Of a stretch of 26,920 bases of DNA, positions 13,133-20,814 are shown one piece after another; positions within the stretch are counted from its first letter, which is position 1; each line of letters begins with the position of its first letter. Location of the stretch: the NCBI GenBank assembly GCA_023228995.1, contig JALOAD010000044.1:1-26920 (forward strand), written 5' to 3'. The notes beneath the pieces are model-generated. The model saw nothing but the letters and a program-made list of their open reading frames with translations, did not search any database and was not told the DNA's origin. This DNA comes from JALOAD01 sp023228995 [NCBI: Candidatus Muiribacterium halophilum]. Lineage in GTDB: Bacteria; Muiribacteriota; Muiribacteriia; Muiribacteriales. The translations under genes were made by a program, and so were the position numbers.

Positions 13133-13903
13133 ATGAAAATAAAAAATATAAATTATAGCATATACAATTGGTATGATCATTTGAGACAATATATACAAAA
13201 TGATAATTTACCAATCGATGATTTATTATTAAAAAATAATTGTGATCATTTTATTGGAAGTGGTGTGTTTGATTATATATATAACAAAATAACAGATATT
13301 TATGATAAATTCAGTAGAATAAAAAACATAGATGAAATCAAAAATGAATTTTCTAATTTATCAGATGTTATTTCAAAAGATCATATTATTAGAACATATT
13401 TTGCTTTTTCATATAATTATTATTATTATGATGATAATTATAAACATTTAAGTGGTACAATGCCTGCTTATAGTACTAACCTTAGATATAAATTATTATC
13501 TATATTGATAAATATAGTATCACCTACTTTGTTTTATAATGGTAAAAAAATTAGAAATACATATGAGCAAGAATATGTAATTATAGATAAATACAAATGT
13601 ATTAATTTTAATATTAATGATTATTATATTTTTCAAAATGAGAATTATATTTTTGATTTATATAAATATAGTACAATAAAAATAATTAATAATGTTTATC
13701 CAACATTGGATTTGAAAGTTGAGTGTGAAGATTATTATAATAAAAAATTTAATTTATTTAATTTTGAAAAAAAATTAGATCAAATATTAAATGTTGTGTT
13801 AAAAGATATAAACTATAAACATATTATATTTGATTATAGTAGAATAAATAGAAATTTTGATATTGGAGAAGTGAACGAATATAACTTAAAAATAATATTA
13901 TAA
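13133..13903 (+). CDS. Hypothetical protein (256 aa), probably leaderless mRNA
   Basis: The start is set at 13133 (MKIKNINYSIYNWYDHL) because the in-frame ATG at 13118 lies upstream of and partly inside the -7 promoter box. 256 residues, very rich in Tyr, Asn, Asp and Ile, with a run of aromatic and acidic residues near 90-105 (NYYYYDDNY). No signal peptide, transmembrane helix or family is recognised. It converges with the minus-strand gene that begins one base after its end. Confidence 0.7.
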   Translation: MKIKNINYSIYNWYDHLRQYIQNDNLPIDDLLLKNNCDHFIGSGVFDYIYNKITDIYDKFSRIKNIDEIKNEFSNLSDVISKDHIIRTYFAFSYNYYYYDDNYKHLSGTMPAYSTNLRYKLLSILINIVSPTLFYNGKKIRNTYEQEYVIIDKYKCINFNINDYYIFQNENYIFDLYKYSTIKIINNVYPTLDLKVECEDYYNKKFNLFNFEKKLDQILNVVLKDINYKHIIFDYSRINRNFDIGEVNEYNLKIIL

Positions 13904-14590
13904 TTAATATTTTCTTAAACTAGCTTCTAATCTACAATATAAACTTGGATATTTATGTAAATCTTCTAAACCACAATATTCAATATAGAAAAAAGTTTTA
14001 GATGTATTATTTCTATAACAAAAATAAGGATTACCCTTGATATCATTTCTCCAGAAAAAATGCTTTCCACTATTAACAGAAGCTATACCATCACTATGTA
14101 TTTTACTATTGGTTCTTTCATCTATAATAACCTTAATTTTACTACTTTTAATGACTTCATTTTTTGTCATAAAATAATAATAACGATAGTTAAAGAATGT
14201 ATTTCTTATTGCAGAAAATATAAAATATTTCCAAAACCATGGTAATATCTTATATTTTTTAATAAAAAAATCTGGTAATTTCTCACACTTAGGTGAATAT
14301 TTATCACCATATAAGAATATGAAATATTCAATAAAATTCAATTTTTTCTTAGCTAAGTCAAAAATTTCATTAGTATCATATAAATATAATTCAGCATTTA
14401 TTTTATTAAAAATCTGTTTTCTCATCATATAATATATAGGCCATATTATCGGAGCTGTTATTGTTGAGAATATAGTTATAATAAAAATTTTATTAAAGGA
14501 ACTTATTAAACATTTCTTTTCTTCTTTAGTTCCTTCATTGCTAAATATATATTTAATCATATCTTTTATAAATATAAATATTAATTTCAT
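13904..14590 (-). CDS. Hypothetical membrane protein (228 aa)
   Basis: One clear hydrophobic segment at about 34-55 (NKIFIITIFSTITAPIIWPI) follows a charged front, EGTKEEKKC. A basic, aromatic-rich soluble part follows, with the pattern NSKIHSDGIASVNSGKHFFW near the end. It is probably anchored in the inner membrane with most of the chain on one side; the topology is not certain. No homologous family comes to mind. A phage membrane protein of this kind could act in lysis control or superinfection exclusion, but nothing in the sequence proves it. Confidence 0.65.
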   Translation of the reverse strand: MKLIFIFIKDMIKYIFSNEGTKEEKKCLISSFNKIFIITIFSTITAPIIWPIYYMMRKQIFNKINAELYLYDTNEIFDLAKKKLNFIEYFIFLYGDKYSPKCEKLPDFFIKKYKILPWFWKYFIFSAIRNTFFNYRYYYFMTKNEVIKSSKIKVIIDERTNSKIHSDGIASVNSGKHFFWRNDIKGNPYFCYRNNTSKTFFYIEYCGLEDLHKYPSLYCRLEASLRKY

Positions 14591-14718
14591 TTATTTAATT
14601 ATTTTTATTTCACATTACAACTTAATTGAAATATGAGATATACTATATATATAATTTATTTATTACTTTTTTTGATACTAAAATTAAACTTTTAATTAAT
14701 AAATTATATAACATTTAT

Positions 14719-14737
14719 CACATACAAAATGTATGTG
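14719..14737. promoter_or_regulatory. Inverted repeat upstream of the single-strand binding protein gene
   Basis: CACATAC, 5-base gap, GTATGTG, followed directly by TATAAATA (14739-14746) and two AAACAAAATT direct repeats before the ATG at 14784. It could be an operator or an mRNA hairpin for self-repression, as T4 gp32 binds its own leader. TATAAATA matches the T4 late promoter box but is common in such AT-rich DNA. Confidence 0.45.
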
Positions 14738-14783
14738 GTATAAATAAACAAAATTAAACAAAATTAAAAAAAGATTAAAAATT

Positions 14784-15776
14784 ATGAAAGAATTTGAAGA
14801 ATTAGATGACTTATTTAACGGTGGATTAGATGACAAAATGGATTTCTTAAATGAACAAAGAGGCAAAAGCGCAAATGATGGTTTATATAAGATTGATATG
14901 AAATTAGTAAAAGATAAGAAAAAAGGATGGAGATCAGTAGTTCGTTTTTTACCTAACTTAACTAAGGATGGTAAAGTATCACAAAGTGTAATTGAAAAAC
15001 AATCACATTATGTGAATATTAAAGAACCAAGAGAATTAAGTGGTGTGTTTGATAGCCCACGTAATTTTAATGAAAGTTGCCCATTGACTACATTATATTA
15101 TAATATGCAAAATTCAAATAATGCTATTTTAATGGAAAAATCTAAACAATTACAATACTCTAAGAAATATTATGCTTATGTATTAGTACTTGAAGATGAA
15201 CAACAACCACATTTACAAGGCACAATCCAAATTTATCAATTTGGTAAAACAATTAAAGATAAAATTAGTGCAGAGAAATCAGGTGAAATTTCTGGAATGC
15301 CATGTAATGTATTTGACTTAACAAAAGGGAAAGATTTTGTGATTATTGCAAAAGAAATCCAAACTGGTAATGAAACTTACCCAGATTATAAAATGAGTAT
15401 GTTTAAGCCAGAAACTACTTCCTTACCTATTTATGATAAAGAAAAGGGAGTATTTAGAAATATACCAGTTGGTGTAGATGGAAAAGTTGAACCAAAAATA
15501 CAAATTAAGATTAAGGATTTTCTATTAAATAGAGAACATGACTTAGAAGAATTTGCAGCAAAAAGATTAACTGATGAACAACAAGCTAAGATTAATGAAA
15601 TTACACAATTCTTAACAGGTAAAGTATCAACATCTTATGCTAAAGCACAAGGTTCAGTAACACCAACAACATCAGATTTTGATTTTAAGGATAATTTTGA
15701 TAACAATCCAATGCATTCAGGCAATGATAATATCACAGGAATAATCCAAGATGAGGATGACTTCTTTAATAGTTAG
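14784..15776 (+). CDS. Single-stranded DNA-binding protein (T4 gp32-like)
   Basis: 330 residues. The front is acidic and helical (1-30). An OB-fold core begins near residue 45 with WRSVVRFLPNL, the counterpart of gp32's AVIRFLP. It continues through SCPLTTLYY, YYAYVLVLEDEQQPHLQG and IYQFGKTIKDKI, matching gp32's YRFGKKIWDKI. A flexible part from about 280 ends in the acidic tail IIQDEDDFFNS, as expected for a protein that recruits replication partners. gp32's zinc ligands (His-x12-Cys-x9-Cys-x2-Cys) are mostly missing; only one Cys is near that position, so the fold is probably zinc-free. It coats single-stranded DNA during replication and recombination. It has its own terminator. Confidence 0.88.
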   Translation: MKEFEELDDLFNGGLDDKMDFLNEQRGKSANDGLYKIDMKLVKDKKKGWRSVVRFLPNLTKDGKVSQSVIEKQSHYVNIKEPRELSGVFDSPRNFNESCPLTTLYYNMQNSNNAILMEKSKQLQYSKKYYAYVLVLEDEQQPHLQGTIQIYQFGKTIKDKISAEKSGEISGMPCNVFDLTKGKDFVIIAKEIQTGNETYPDYKMSMFKPETTSLPIYDKEKGVFRNIPVGVDGKVEPKIQIKIKDFLLNREHDLEEFAAKRLTDEQQAKINEITQFLTGKVSTSYAKAQGSVTPTTSDFDFKDNFDNNPMHSGNDNITGIIQDEDDFFNS

Positions 15777-15787
15777 TATTGATATTT

Positions 15788-15818
15788 AAGGAGTTATTAT
15801 AATTAATAACTCCTTTTT
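15788..15818 (+). terminator. Hairpin terminator after the single-strand binding protein gene
   Basis: Perfect 12-bp stem (AAGGAGTTATTA with TAATAACTCCTT), 4-base loop, then a T-run, 11 bases after the stop codon. Confidence 0.85.
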
Positions 15819-15841
15819 TATATTAAAAATAAATAATTAAA

Positions 15842-16645
15842 ATGAGTATAAATAATAAAAAATATACAGATAATAAAACAGGATTATGTGGTAAAGTATT
15901 AGATACTTTTGGTGAGTTTGCTGTATTGGAAAATATAGGTAAGGTTAATATTACAGATTTAATGAATCCATTAAATTATACTGAAGAAATAGATAATGAT
16001 AATTTCTTTTCAAGTACATATAATAATATAGCTAATATGATATCAAATGTTAATACTGAAAATATAAATGAATATAATGAAAATACAAATAATTCTGTTA
16101 GGATTGTTGAAGATTTAAGTGGAAATGGGGGTATGTATGTACCAACTACATCTGTATCTTTAGAAGAAGAGAAAGCTGAATTAGCTAGGAAATATGATTT
16201 AGATATTAAAGGTGCTGAAGCTGCTAATAAACAAATGGAAGGGTTTAATAAAATATTAAATCCAGAAATTGAAAAAGAGCAACCTTATACAAGAAATAAT
16301 GTTACACAATATAATGCACCAGAAGATCCTATTACTATTATGTTCAAAAATACTAAAAGGAATGTTAATTTTGATATGAATATCAATTATAAAAATAAAA
16401 TACCAAGATTAGATTTTATTGAAATGATGGAAGATTCATATAATATATCAATAATTGATTGCTTAGCAACTGAATTTACCAATGAGATTTTAAGTAATCC
16501 AAGATTTTTAGAAGATTCAATTAGAACTAAGATTAAGGAAATGGTTTATAAAAAAGTTAAAACTACTAAAACTACTAAAACTACTAAACCAAAAGTGAAA
16601 AAGGATAGTAAGACAGAAGACAAGGGGGAAAAAAATAATGATTGA
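15842..16645 (+). CDS. Hypothetical protein (267 aa) with Lys/Thr repeat tail
   Basis: 267 residues. A possible small beta domain at 1-45 (GLCGKVLDTFGEFAVLENIGK) precedes a long Asn/Glu-rich linker. A more ordered segment at 170-240 contains IPRLDFIEMMEDSYNISIID. The tail is highly basic and repetitive (KTTKTTKTTKPKVKKD), encoded by three copies of ACTAAAACT-like DNA. It overlaps the next gene by 8 bases, so it is co-translated with the coiled-coil protein and lies ahead of probable tail genes. A scaffold or virion-assembly role is possible but not shown. Confidence 0.7.
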   Translation: MSINNKKYTDNKTGLCGKVLDTFGEFAVLENIGKVNITDLMNPLNYTEEIDNDNFFSSTYNNIANMISNVNTENINEYNENTNNSVRIVEDLSGNGGMYVPTTSVSLEEEKAELARKYDLDIKGAEAANKQMEGFNKILNPEIEKEQPYTRNNVTQYNAPEDPITIMFKNTKRNVNFDMNINYKNKIPRLDFIEMMEDSYNISIIDCLATEFTNEILSNPRFLEDSIRTKIKEMVYKKVKTTKTTKTTKPKVKKDSKTEDKGEKNND

Positions 16646-17021
16646 TGAAAAATATCTACAAATGGCAATTACAATTAGGAGGACATATCTTAAATTGTTA
16701 GCTAACAACCAATTATATGAATCTAAATTACAACAAATTGTTGCTAAGTTTGATGATACAATTGAAAAATTAGAATTATTAAAAACTGAAAAGAATAAAC
16801 CTACTGAAACATTAAATAAATTATTAGCAATATTGAGTGATATAGAAGAGGAAGGTAAAAGAATGGAGAAAATAATTGATCCTATAAATATAGAAATTGA
16901 AAAATTAGCAAAAGAGGAACAAGTTTTATATCAAAAAATTGTAGATGATTACCCAAAATTAAACACTGAACAAATTGTTGAAATAGTACAAAATAGATTA
17001 ATAAATGAAGGACTTTCTTAG
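16638..17021 (+). CDS. Coiled-coil hypothetical protein (127 aa)
   Basis: 127 residues, almost entirely helical with heptad-like spacing (LYESKLQQIVAKFDDTIEKL, EIEKLAKEEQVLYQKIVDD), so a coiled coil is likely. The start overlaps the end of the previous gene by 8 bases. Its stop lies inside the terminator hairpin at 17008-17034. Its place between an assembly-like protein and structural genes suggests a tail or head chaperone/scaffold. This is inference from position and shape only. Confidence 0.72.
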   Translation: MIDEKYLQMAITIRRTYLKLLANNQLYESKLQQIVAKFDDTIEKLELLKTEKNKPTETLNKLLAILSDIEEEGKRMEKIIDPINIEIEKLAKEEQVLYQKIVDDYPKLNTEQIVEIVQNRLINEGLS

Positions 17022-17034
17022 AGAGTCCTTTTTT
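17008..17034 (+). terminator. Hairpin terminator overlapping a stop codon
   Basis: Ten-pair stem AAGGACTTTC with GAGAGTCCTT (one G-T), 3-base loop, followed by TTTT. The stop of the coiled-coil gene lies in the stem. Confidence 0.78.
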
Positions 17035-17088
17035 ACATATAAGAAGAATTATTTTTTAATATATAGATTAAAAGATAAATAATCAAAA

Positions 17089-18957
17089 ATGTCGAAAATA
17101 TCAAAATATGTAAAATTAGATAAGGATATATTATTAGAATATACTTATGATTCTACAAATATATTATTAGAATCTTATAATATATTAGTTGATTCAAGAG
17201 ATAGAAGTCAATCTTATATAGCAACTCCTACTTCAGTTACTAATAATATCCTAAGTAATCAATTATTTAATACTGATCCAATTACACAAAAATACTCAAA
17301 GGTAAATACGGATTATTTTTCTTTCTTACAATTGAAAGAATATGCTTCTGGTACTCCAACTAAATATGATACAATTAAAATTCACATACCCATAAATTGG
17401 ACATTTGGTGAACATCTAGGTTTTTATATTAGAGTATATGCATTTGATACATATAATCAAACTACTTATGATTTATCTAATTTTTATTATGATATGACTG
17501 ACCTTAGTCAGCAATATTTAATGAATTTTACAACCCCTGCTTTATTATTTCAAGAAAAATTATGGGGTAAAAATATCACAATAAATATACCATCATTAAA
17601 TGATTTAGCAAATCAAAAAATTAATAATCTACCAAAAGAAAATAGTATAAATGCTAATTTAACTAATGGAAATGGATTTAATATAACATCTCCAATTTTT
17701 ATAGATTTTCATTTTATTAATAACATACAAACATTAAATGGTTTAACATCATATACATTATCAAGTAAGGTAACTACAACTGTTCCACAAGCTCCAGAAT
17801 TTGAAAAATTGGGCTTAAATATAGAACATTCAAAAAATGGTGATTATTTTGAAATATATGGCACATATAATAATACTATAAGTGAATTTAATAATTTTAT
17901 AAATGAATCTTCTAATATAGGACATAGATATTATGTTACTTATAATGTAACTATGTATGAACAAAATATAAGAGGCAAAACAGTTACATATACACAACAA
18001 GATAATTTCAATGAAACAATAGATTTTAGACCAATTATAAAATATTCAACAACAACAGCCATAATTGATGTTGAAATGAGATTAATAGATGCTGTTGATA
18101 ACTCTTATATAATAAGGAGAGCTTCTTATGGTATGCTACAAGATGAGGTATCTAAATACTCATTAAATATGATTAAAATAAACATATCAAATGCAAATAA
18201 ACCTAAAATCTATAATATAAAATCTAACATAGATCCATCGTTGGTTGGTATGTCTAATGCTATGGGTAATATACATGGAAAAACTAAAAAAACCCAACGA
18301 GTAACATTAAATAATAATCCTACTGTTAAAATAGAAACTGTAAAAGTGGGTTATCCGGTCTTAATAGATAAATATAATATAGTAGGCAAATCAAATAGTG
18401 CTACATTTAATAATACAATTTTTTATGGAATGGGTAAATTAATGATTACTTTATATCCTTTTGATAATATAATTAATTTTACTATAGCAAATGGTAAGGA
18501 AACAAGATCAAATATATTAGATTTATCAGGGTATGGGGATATTAAATTAGTATTCAAAAATGATAGTAATACCTTTTCTTTCCCTCTTTTCTTTGATGCT
18601 AATAGTGTTAATTTATCTTTAGGTCAATTGACATTCAAAATTCCAGAAAGTAGTTTTAATGATATAAAAAGAATGTATAATAGTGGGTTGAATGTGTTTT
18701 ATATAACAAGTGAGGCACTTTCAATAAAAAGTATAATATATTCTGGTTTATTTAAGATATATGATAATATTAATAATATTACTGAATTAAATGCAACTGT
18801 AAATACTGAATCTGTTATTATTAAGGATCCTGATTTATATCAAGAAACTGCTATAGTAACAAGAAAAGCAATTAGCTCTGAAACAACACCAAAATTAAAA
18901 TCAGGTATTAATCTTAATGGAGTTAATATAGAAGATATCAAAATTAATAAAAAATAA
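17089..18957 (+). CDS. Large beta-rich protein, probable virion/baseplate component (622 aa)
   Basis: 622 residues with few Cys, abundant Asn, Thr, Ser and Tyr, and regularly spaced short hydrophobic strands, the usual look of phage tail and baseplate proteins. Features include a front with ILVDSRDRSQSY, IHIPINWTFGEHLGFYIRVY near 100-120 and a repeated style of strand-loop segments to the end. No signal peptide or membrane helix is seen. It begins a block with the tube-like protein (18967) and a small protein (19577), all within 10 bases of each other. I recognise no named family. The structural role is inferred from composition and neighbours. Confidence 0.68.
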   Translation: MSKISKYVKLDKDILLEYTYDSTNILLESYNILVDSRDRSQSYIATPTSVTNNILSNQLFNTDPITQKYSKVNTDYFSFLQLKEYASGTPTKYDTIKIHIPINWTFGEHLGFYIRVYAFDTYNQTTYDLSNFYYDMTDLSQQYLMNFTTPALLFQEKLWGKNITINIPSLNDLANQKINNLPKENSINANLTNGNGFNITSPIFIDFHFINNIQTLNGLTSYTLSSKVTTTVPQAPEFEKLGLNIEHSKNGDYFEIYGTYNNTISEFNNFINESSNIGHRYYVTYNVTMYEQNIRGKTVTYTQQDNFNETIDFRPIIKYSTTTAIIDVEMRLIDAVDNSYIIRRASYGMLQDEVSKYSLNMIKINISNANKPKIYNIKSNIDPSLVGMSNAMGNIHGKTKKTQRVTLNNNPTVKIETVKVGYPVLIDKYNIVGKSNSATFNNTIFYGMGKLMITLYPFDNIINFTIANGKETRSNILDLSGYGDIKLVFKNDSNTFSFPLFFDANSVNLSLGQLTFKIPESSFNDIKRMYNSGLNVFYITSEALSIKSIIYSGLFKIYDNINNITELNATVNTESVIIKDPDLYQETAIVTRKAISSETTPKLKSGINLNGVNIEDIKINKK

Positions 18958-18966
18958 ATAATATAA

Positions 18967-19566
18967 ATGCGTTTATCAACATTAAGTAGTAGTTTTATTT
19001 ATAATTTCCCCTCTAATTTTCTACCAATGGAAATTTTAAGGACATATACACCTATTCTAGAAAAGAATTGGATTCAATATGAAAATGTCGTAGATTATCT
19101 AAATTCTACTATTAAAAGTGTTAATTTTCCAGGTATTAGTTTTGATATACCTAAACAAACTTTAATGAGAGGTAAGGAAAGAATGTATAAACCTGCAAAA
19201 AATAATCAAGATATAGTAACTACACATGAATTACATATAACTTTTAGGTCAGTTGATAGTGATCTAAATTATTGGATATTATTTGATATATTACAAAAAC
19301 ATTATCTAGATGTTGAAAATTCATTCGTTGAACCACTTACAGTAACTTGTGTTGATATTCACAGAGATGCTATTTATATAATTAGATTTTATGAAATAAT
19401 ATTAAAAGGACTATCAGATAATATATTTGATTATAGTATTCAAAAAATAAATCCAAAGGAGTTTACTCTAACAGTTCATTTTAATTTTTATGATATAGAA
19501 TTTTTATTAGATAAATCTAAGGTATTAGAAGTAGAGAAAAATCCAGTTATTATCCAAAAAATTTAA
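18967..19566 (+). CDS. Probable tail-tube-like protein (199 aa)
   Basis: 199 residues. The central motif VNFPGISFDIPKQTLMRGK, followed by HELHITFRSVDSDLNYWILF and FTLTVHFNFYDIEF, resembles the fold pattern of contractile-tail tube and tube-initiator proteins (T4 gp19 and gp54 type), where two beta sheets flank a helix carrying a W-x-x-F-like segment. Tube subunits form the inner channel for DNA delivery. Whether it is the main tube or a baseplate adaptor cannot be told. Genes 17089 and 19577 lie within 10 bases on either side, consistent with a tail module. Confidence 0.55.
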   Translation: MRLSTLSSSFIYNFPSNFLPMEILRTYTPILEKNWIQYENVVDYLNSTIKSVNFPGISFDIPKQTLMRGKERMYKPAKNNQDIVTTHELHITFRSVDSDLNYWILFDILQKHYLDVENSFVEPLTVTCVDIHRDAIYIIRFYEIILKGLSDNIFDYSIQKINPKEFTLTVHFNFYDIEFLLDKSKVLEVEKNPVIIQKI

Positions 19567-19576
19567 TATATAGAAT

Positions 19577-19951
19577 ATGAAAAAATTTACACAAATATCA
19601 GATAAAAATACAACTATTGATTTTGATAAAGATGAACAAAAAGAATTATCTAATGATATTAATATATTAGATGATCAAGTCGAAAAAAAAGTAAAATTAG
19701 ATAAGTTAAGTGGTGAATGGGAAATAGTAAATATTTTAGATGTTTCTATGAATAAACCAATCACAGAAGCTATAATTATAAATGCTGAGTTGGGTAAAGG
19801 AGAAATAAAAAGAGGTGATTTTATATACATAACAGCACAAATAAAAAAACCAAATCAATCCATAGCTTACCATAATATGCAAATGGGGGTTATTAAAGTG
19901 AGAGTTGTGGATATTTATAATACTATGGCAATGTTGAATAATTTAAGATAA
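19577..19951 (+). CDS. Hypothetical protein (124 aa) ending the structural block
   Basis: 124 residues. The first 45 are charged and probably disordered. The rest looks like a small beta domain (EWEIVNILDVSMNKPITEA, GDFIYITAQIK, MGVIKVRVVDIYNTM). It follows the tube-like gene by 10 bases and is the last gene before a terminator, so it probably belongs to the same tail module. No family recognised. Confidence 0.68.
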   Translation: MKKFTQISDKNTTIDFDKDEQKELSNDINILDDQVEKKVKLDKLSGEWEIVNILDVSMNKPITEAIIINAELGKGEIKRGDFIYITAQIKKPNQSIAYHNMQMGVIKVRVVDIYNTMAMLNNLR

Positions 19952-19957
19952 GATAGA

Positions 19958-19990
19958 ATATAACATTACTCTATAAAAGTAATGTTATAT
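19958..19990. terminator. Strong terminator between convergent genes
   Basis: 13-bp perfect stem (ATATAACATTACT with AGTAATGTTATAT), 7-base loop, then TTTTT on the plus strand. It lies between the plus gene ending at 19951 and the minus gene ending at 19971, whose last codons it overlaps. Confidence 0.8.
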
Positions 19991-20717
19991 TTTTAACATA
20001 TTTAATTATTTTATCATATCTTTGTTTATTTGGTATAGTATGTATTGGAGATACTATATAATTTGCATATCTTTCTCTTTGATACCACATATGTATGATA
20101 GTATCATTTAATAAATTAGTAGATTGAAATTCACTATTAAATACAGGTTCAAGATAATTAAATTTAATATTATTATCTTTTAATACCCACATAAAATCAT
20201 AATAAGGTTCTGTATTAGGTTTCCATATTAATCCAACTGATTTTCCAGAAGATCCAAATTCCATATTATAATCATGATTAGAAGTATTACTTTTAGTAAA
20301 TGGATATTCCTCTATCCATTCTTTCTTAAATTGAGGTACATATGTTCTATTATGCCAAGTATCAATACATTTTCTATTCATAATCATGAAAAAAGAATTA
20401 AGTGCCATATGATTACCACCTCTATACTCATAATAACCATCTGGTGGTCCAGATATATCAATATTATTATCAATCATATATGTTATTAACTTTTCCACTT
20501 CTATGTTAGAAGTAATAAAACAATCTTCATCAATATGAACATACCAATCTGATTCTATATTTTTAGATATATTTAACCATTCATACCATATTGAAAACCA
20601 TCCAAACCTACCATCAATTATAATATGTTCAGAATCTGGGAAATGTTTTTTAATACAATTACTTTGTGTGTTTTGTATATCAGATAAGGTTGATGTTGTA
20701 AAAAAGGTTATTTTCAT
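19971..20717 (-). CDS. GT-A-type glycosyltransferase-like protein
   Basis: 248 residues. The opening KITFFTTSTL strand, followed at 58-66 by WYVHIDEDC, gives a D-x-D-like metal/nucleotide-sugar motif (Asp63-Glu-Asp65) as in GT-A glycosyltransferases. Later motifs, GPPDGYYEYRGGNHMALNSF and NHDYNMEFGSSG, fit an acceptor loop and a distal acidic residue. It should transfer a sugar from an activated donor. In a phage the target could be modified DNA bases, a virion protein or a host glycan; none can be chosen here. No signal peptide. It converges with the tail block and lies after the Clp terminator. Confidence 0.75.
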   Translation of the reverse strand: MKITFFTTSTLSDIQNTQSNCIKKHFPDSEHIIIDGRFGWFSIWYEWLNISKNIESDWYVHIDEDCFITSNIEVEKLITYMIDNNIDISGPPDGYYEYRGGNHMALNSFFMIMNRKCIDTWHNRTYVPQFKKEWIEEYPFTKSNTSNHDYNMEFGSSGKSVGLIWKPNTEPYYDFMWVLKDNNIKFNYLEPVFNSEFQSTNLLNDTIIHMWYQRERYANYIVSPIHTIPNKQRYDKIIKYVKNITLLL

Positions 20718-20736
20718 ACTTTAATTCTTTATAATA

Positions 20737-20760
20737 TATGTTTATTATTATATAAACATA
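20737..20760. promoter_or_regulatory. Inverted repeat upstream of the glycosyltransferase
   Basis: TATGTTTAT and ATAAACATA flank a 6-base loop, 20 bases before the ATG at 20717. No T-run, so an operator or leader hairpin is more likely than a terminator. Confidence 0.4.
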
Positions 20761-20781
20761 AAATTAATTAGTTGTATATAA

Positions 20782-20810
20782 AAAAAGGAGTTTATTAAAA
20801 ACTCCTTTTT
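20782..20810 (-). terminator. Hairpin terminator after the Clp ATPase gene
   Basis: Perfect 12-bp stem (AAAAAGGAGTTT with AAACTCCTTTTT), 5-base loop, with a T-run and TATATAC following on the minus strand. It lies five bases after the stop at 20815. Confidence 0.85.
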
Positions 20811-20814
20811 TATT

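Noticed and set aside
14060-14245. 61-codon plus-strand frame
   Set aside because: Lies wholly within the minus-strand membrane-protein gene with no promoter or recognisable motif.
14739-14746. TATAAATA as a T4-type late promoter
   Set aside because: The same octamer occurs several times in this AT-rich window, including inside other promoters and genes, so it carries little information without transcript data.
16558-16590. Short ACTAAAACT repeats as a CRISPR-like or regulatory array
   Set aside because: They are in frame and encode a Lys/Thr repeat tail, with no spacers between them.
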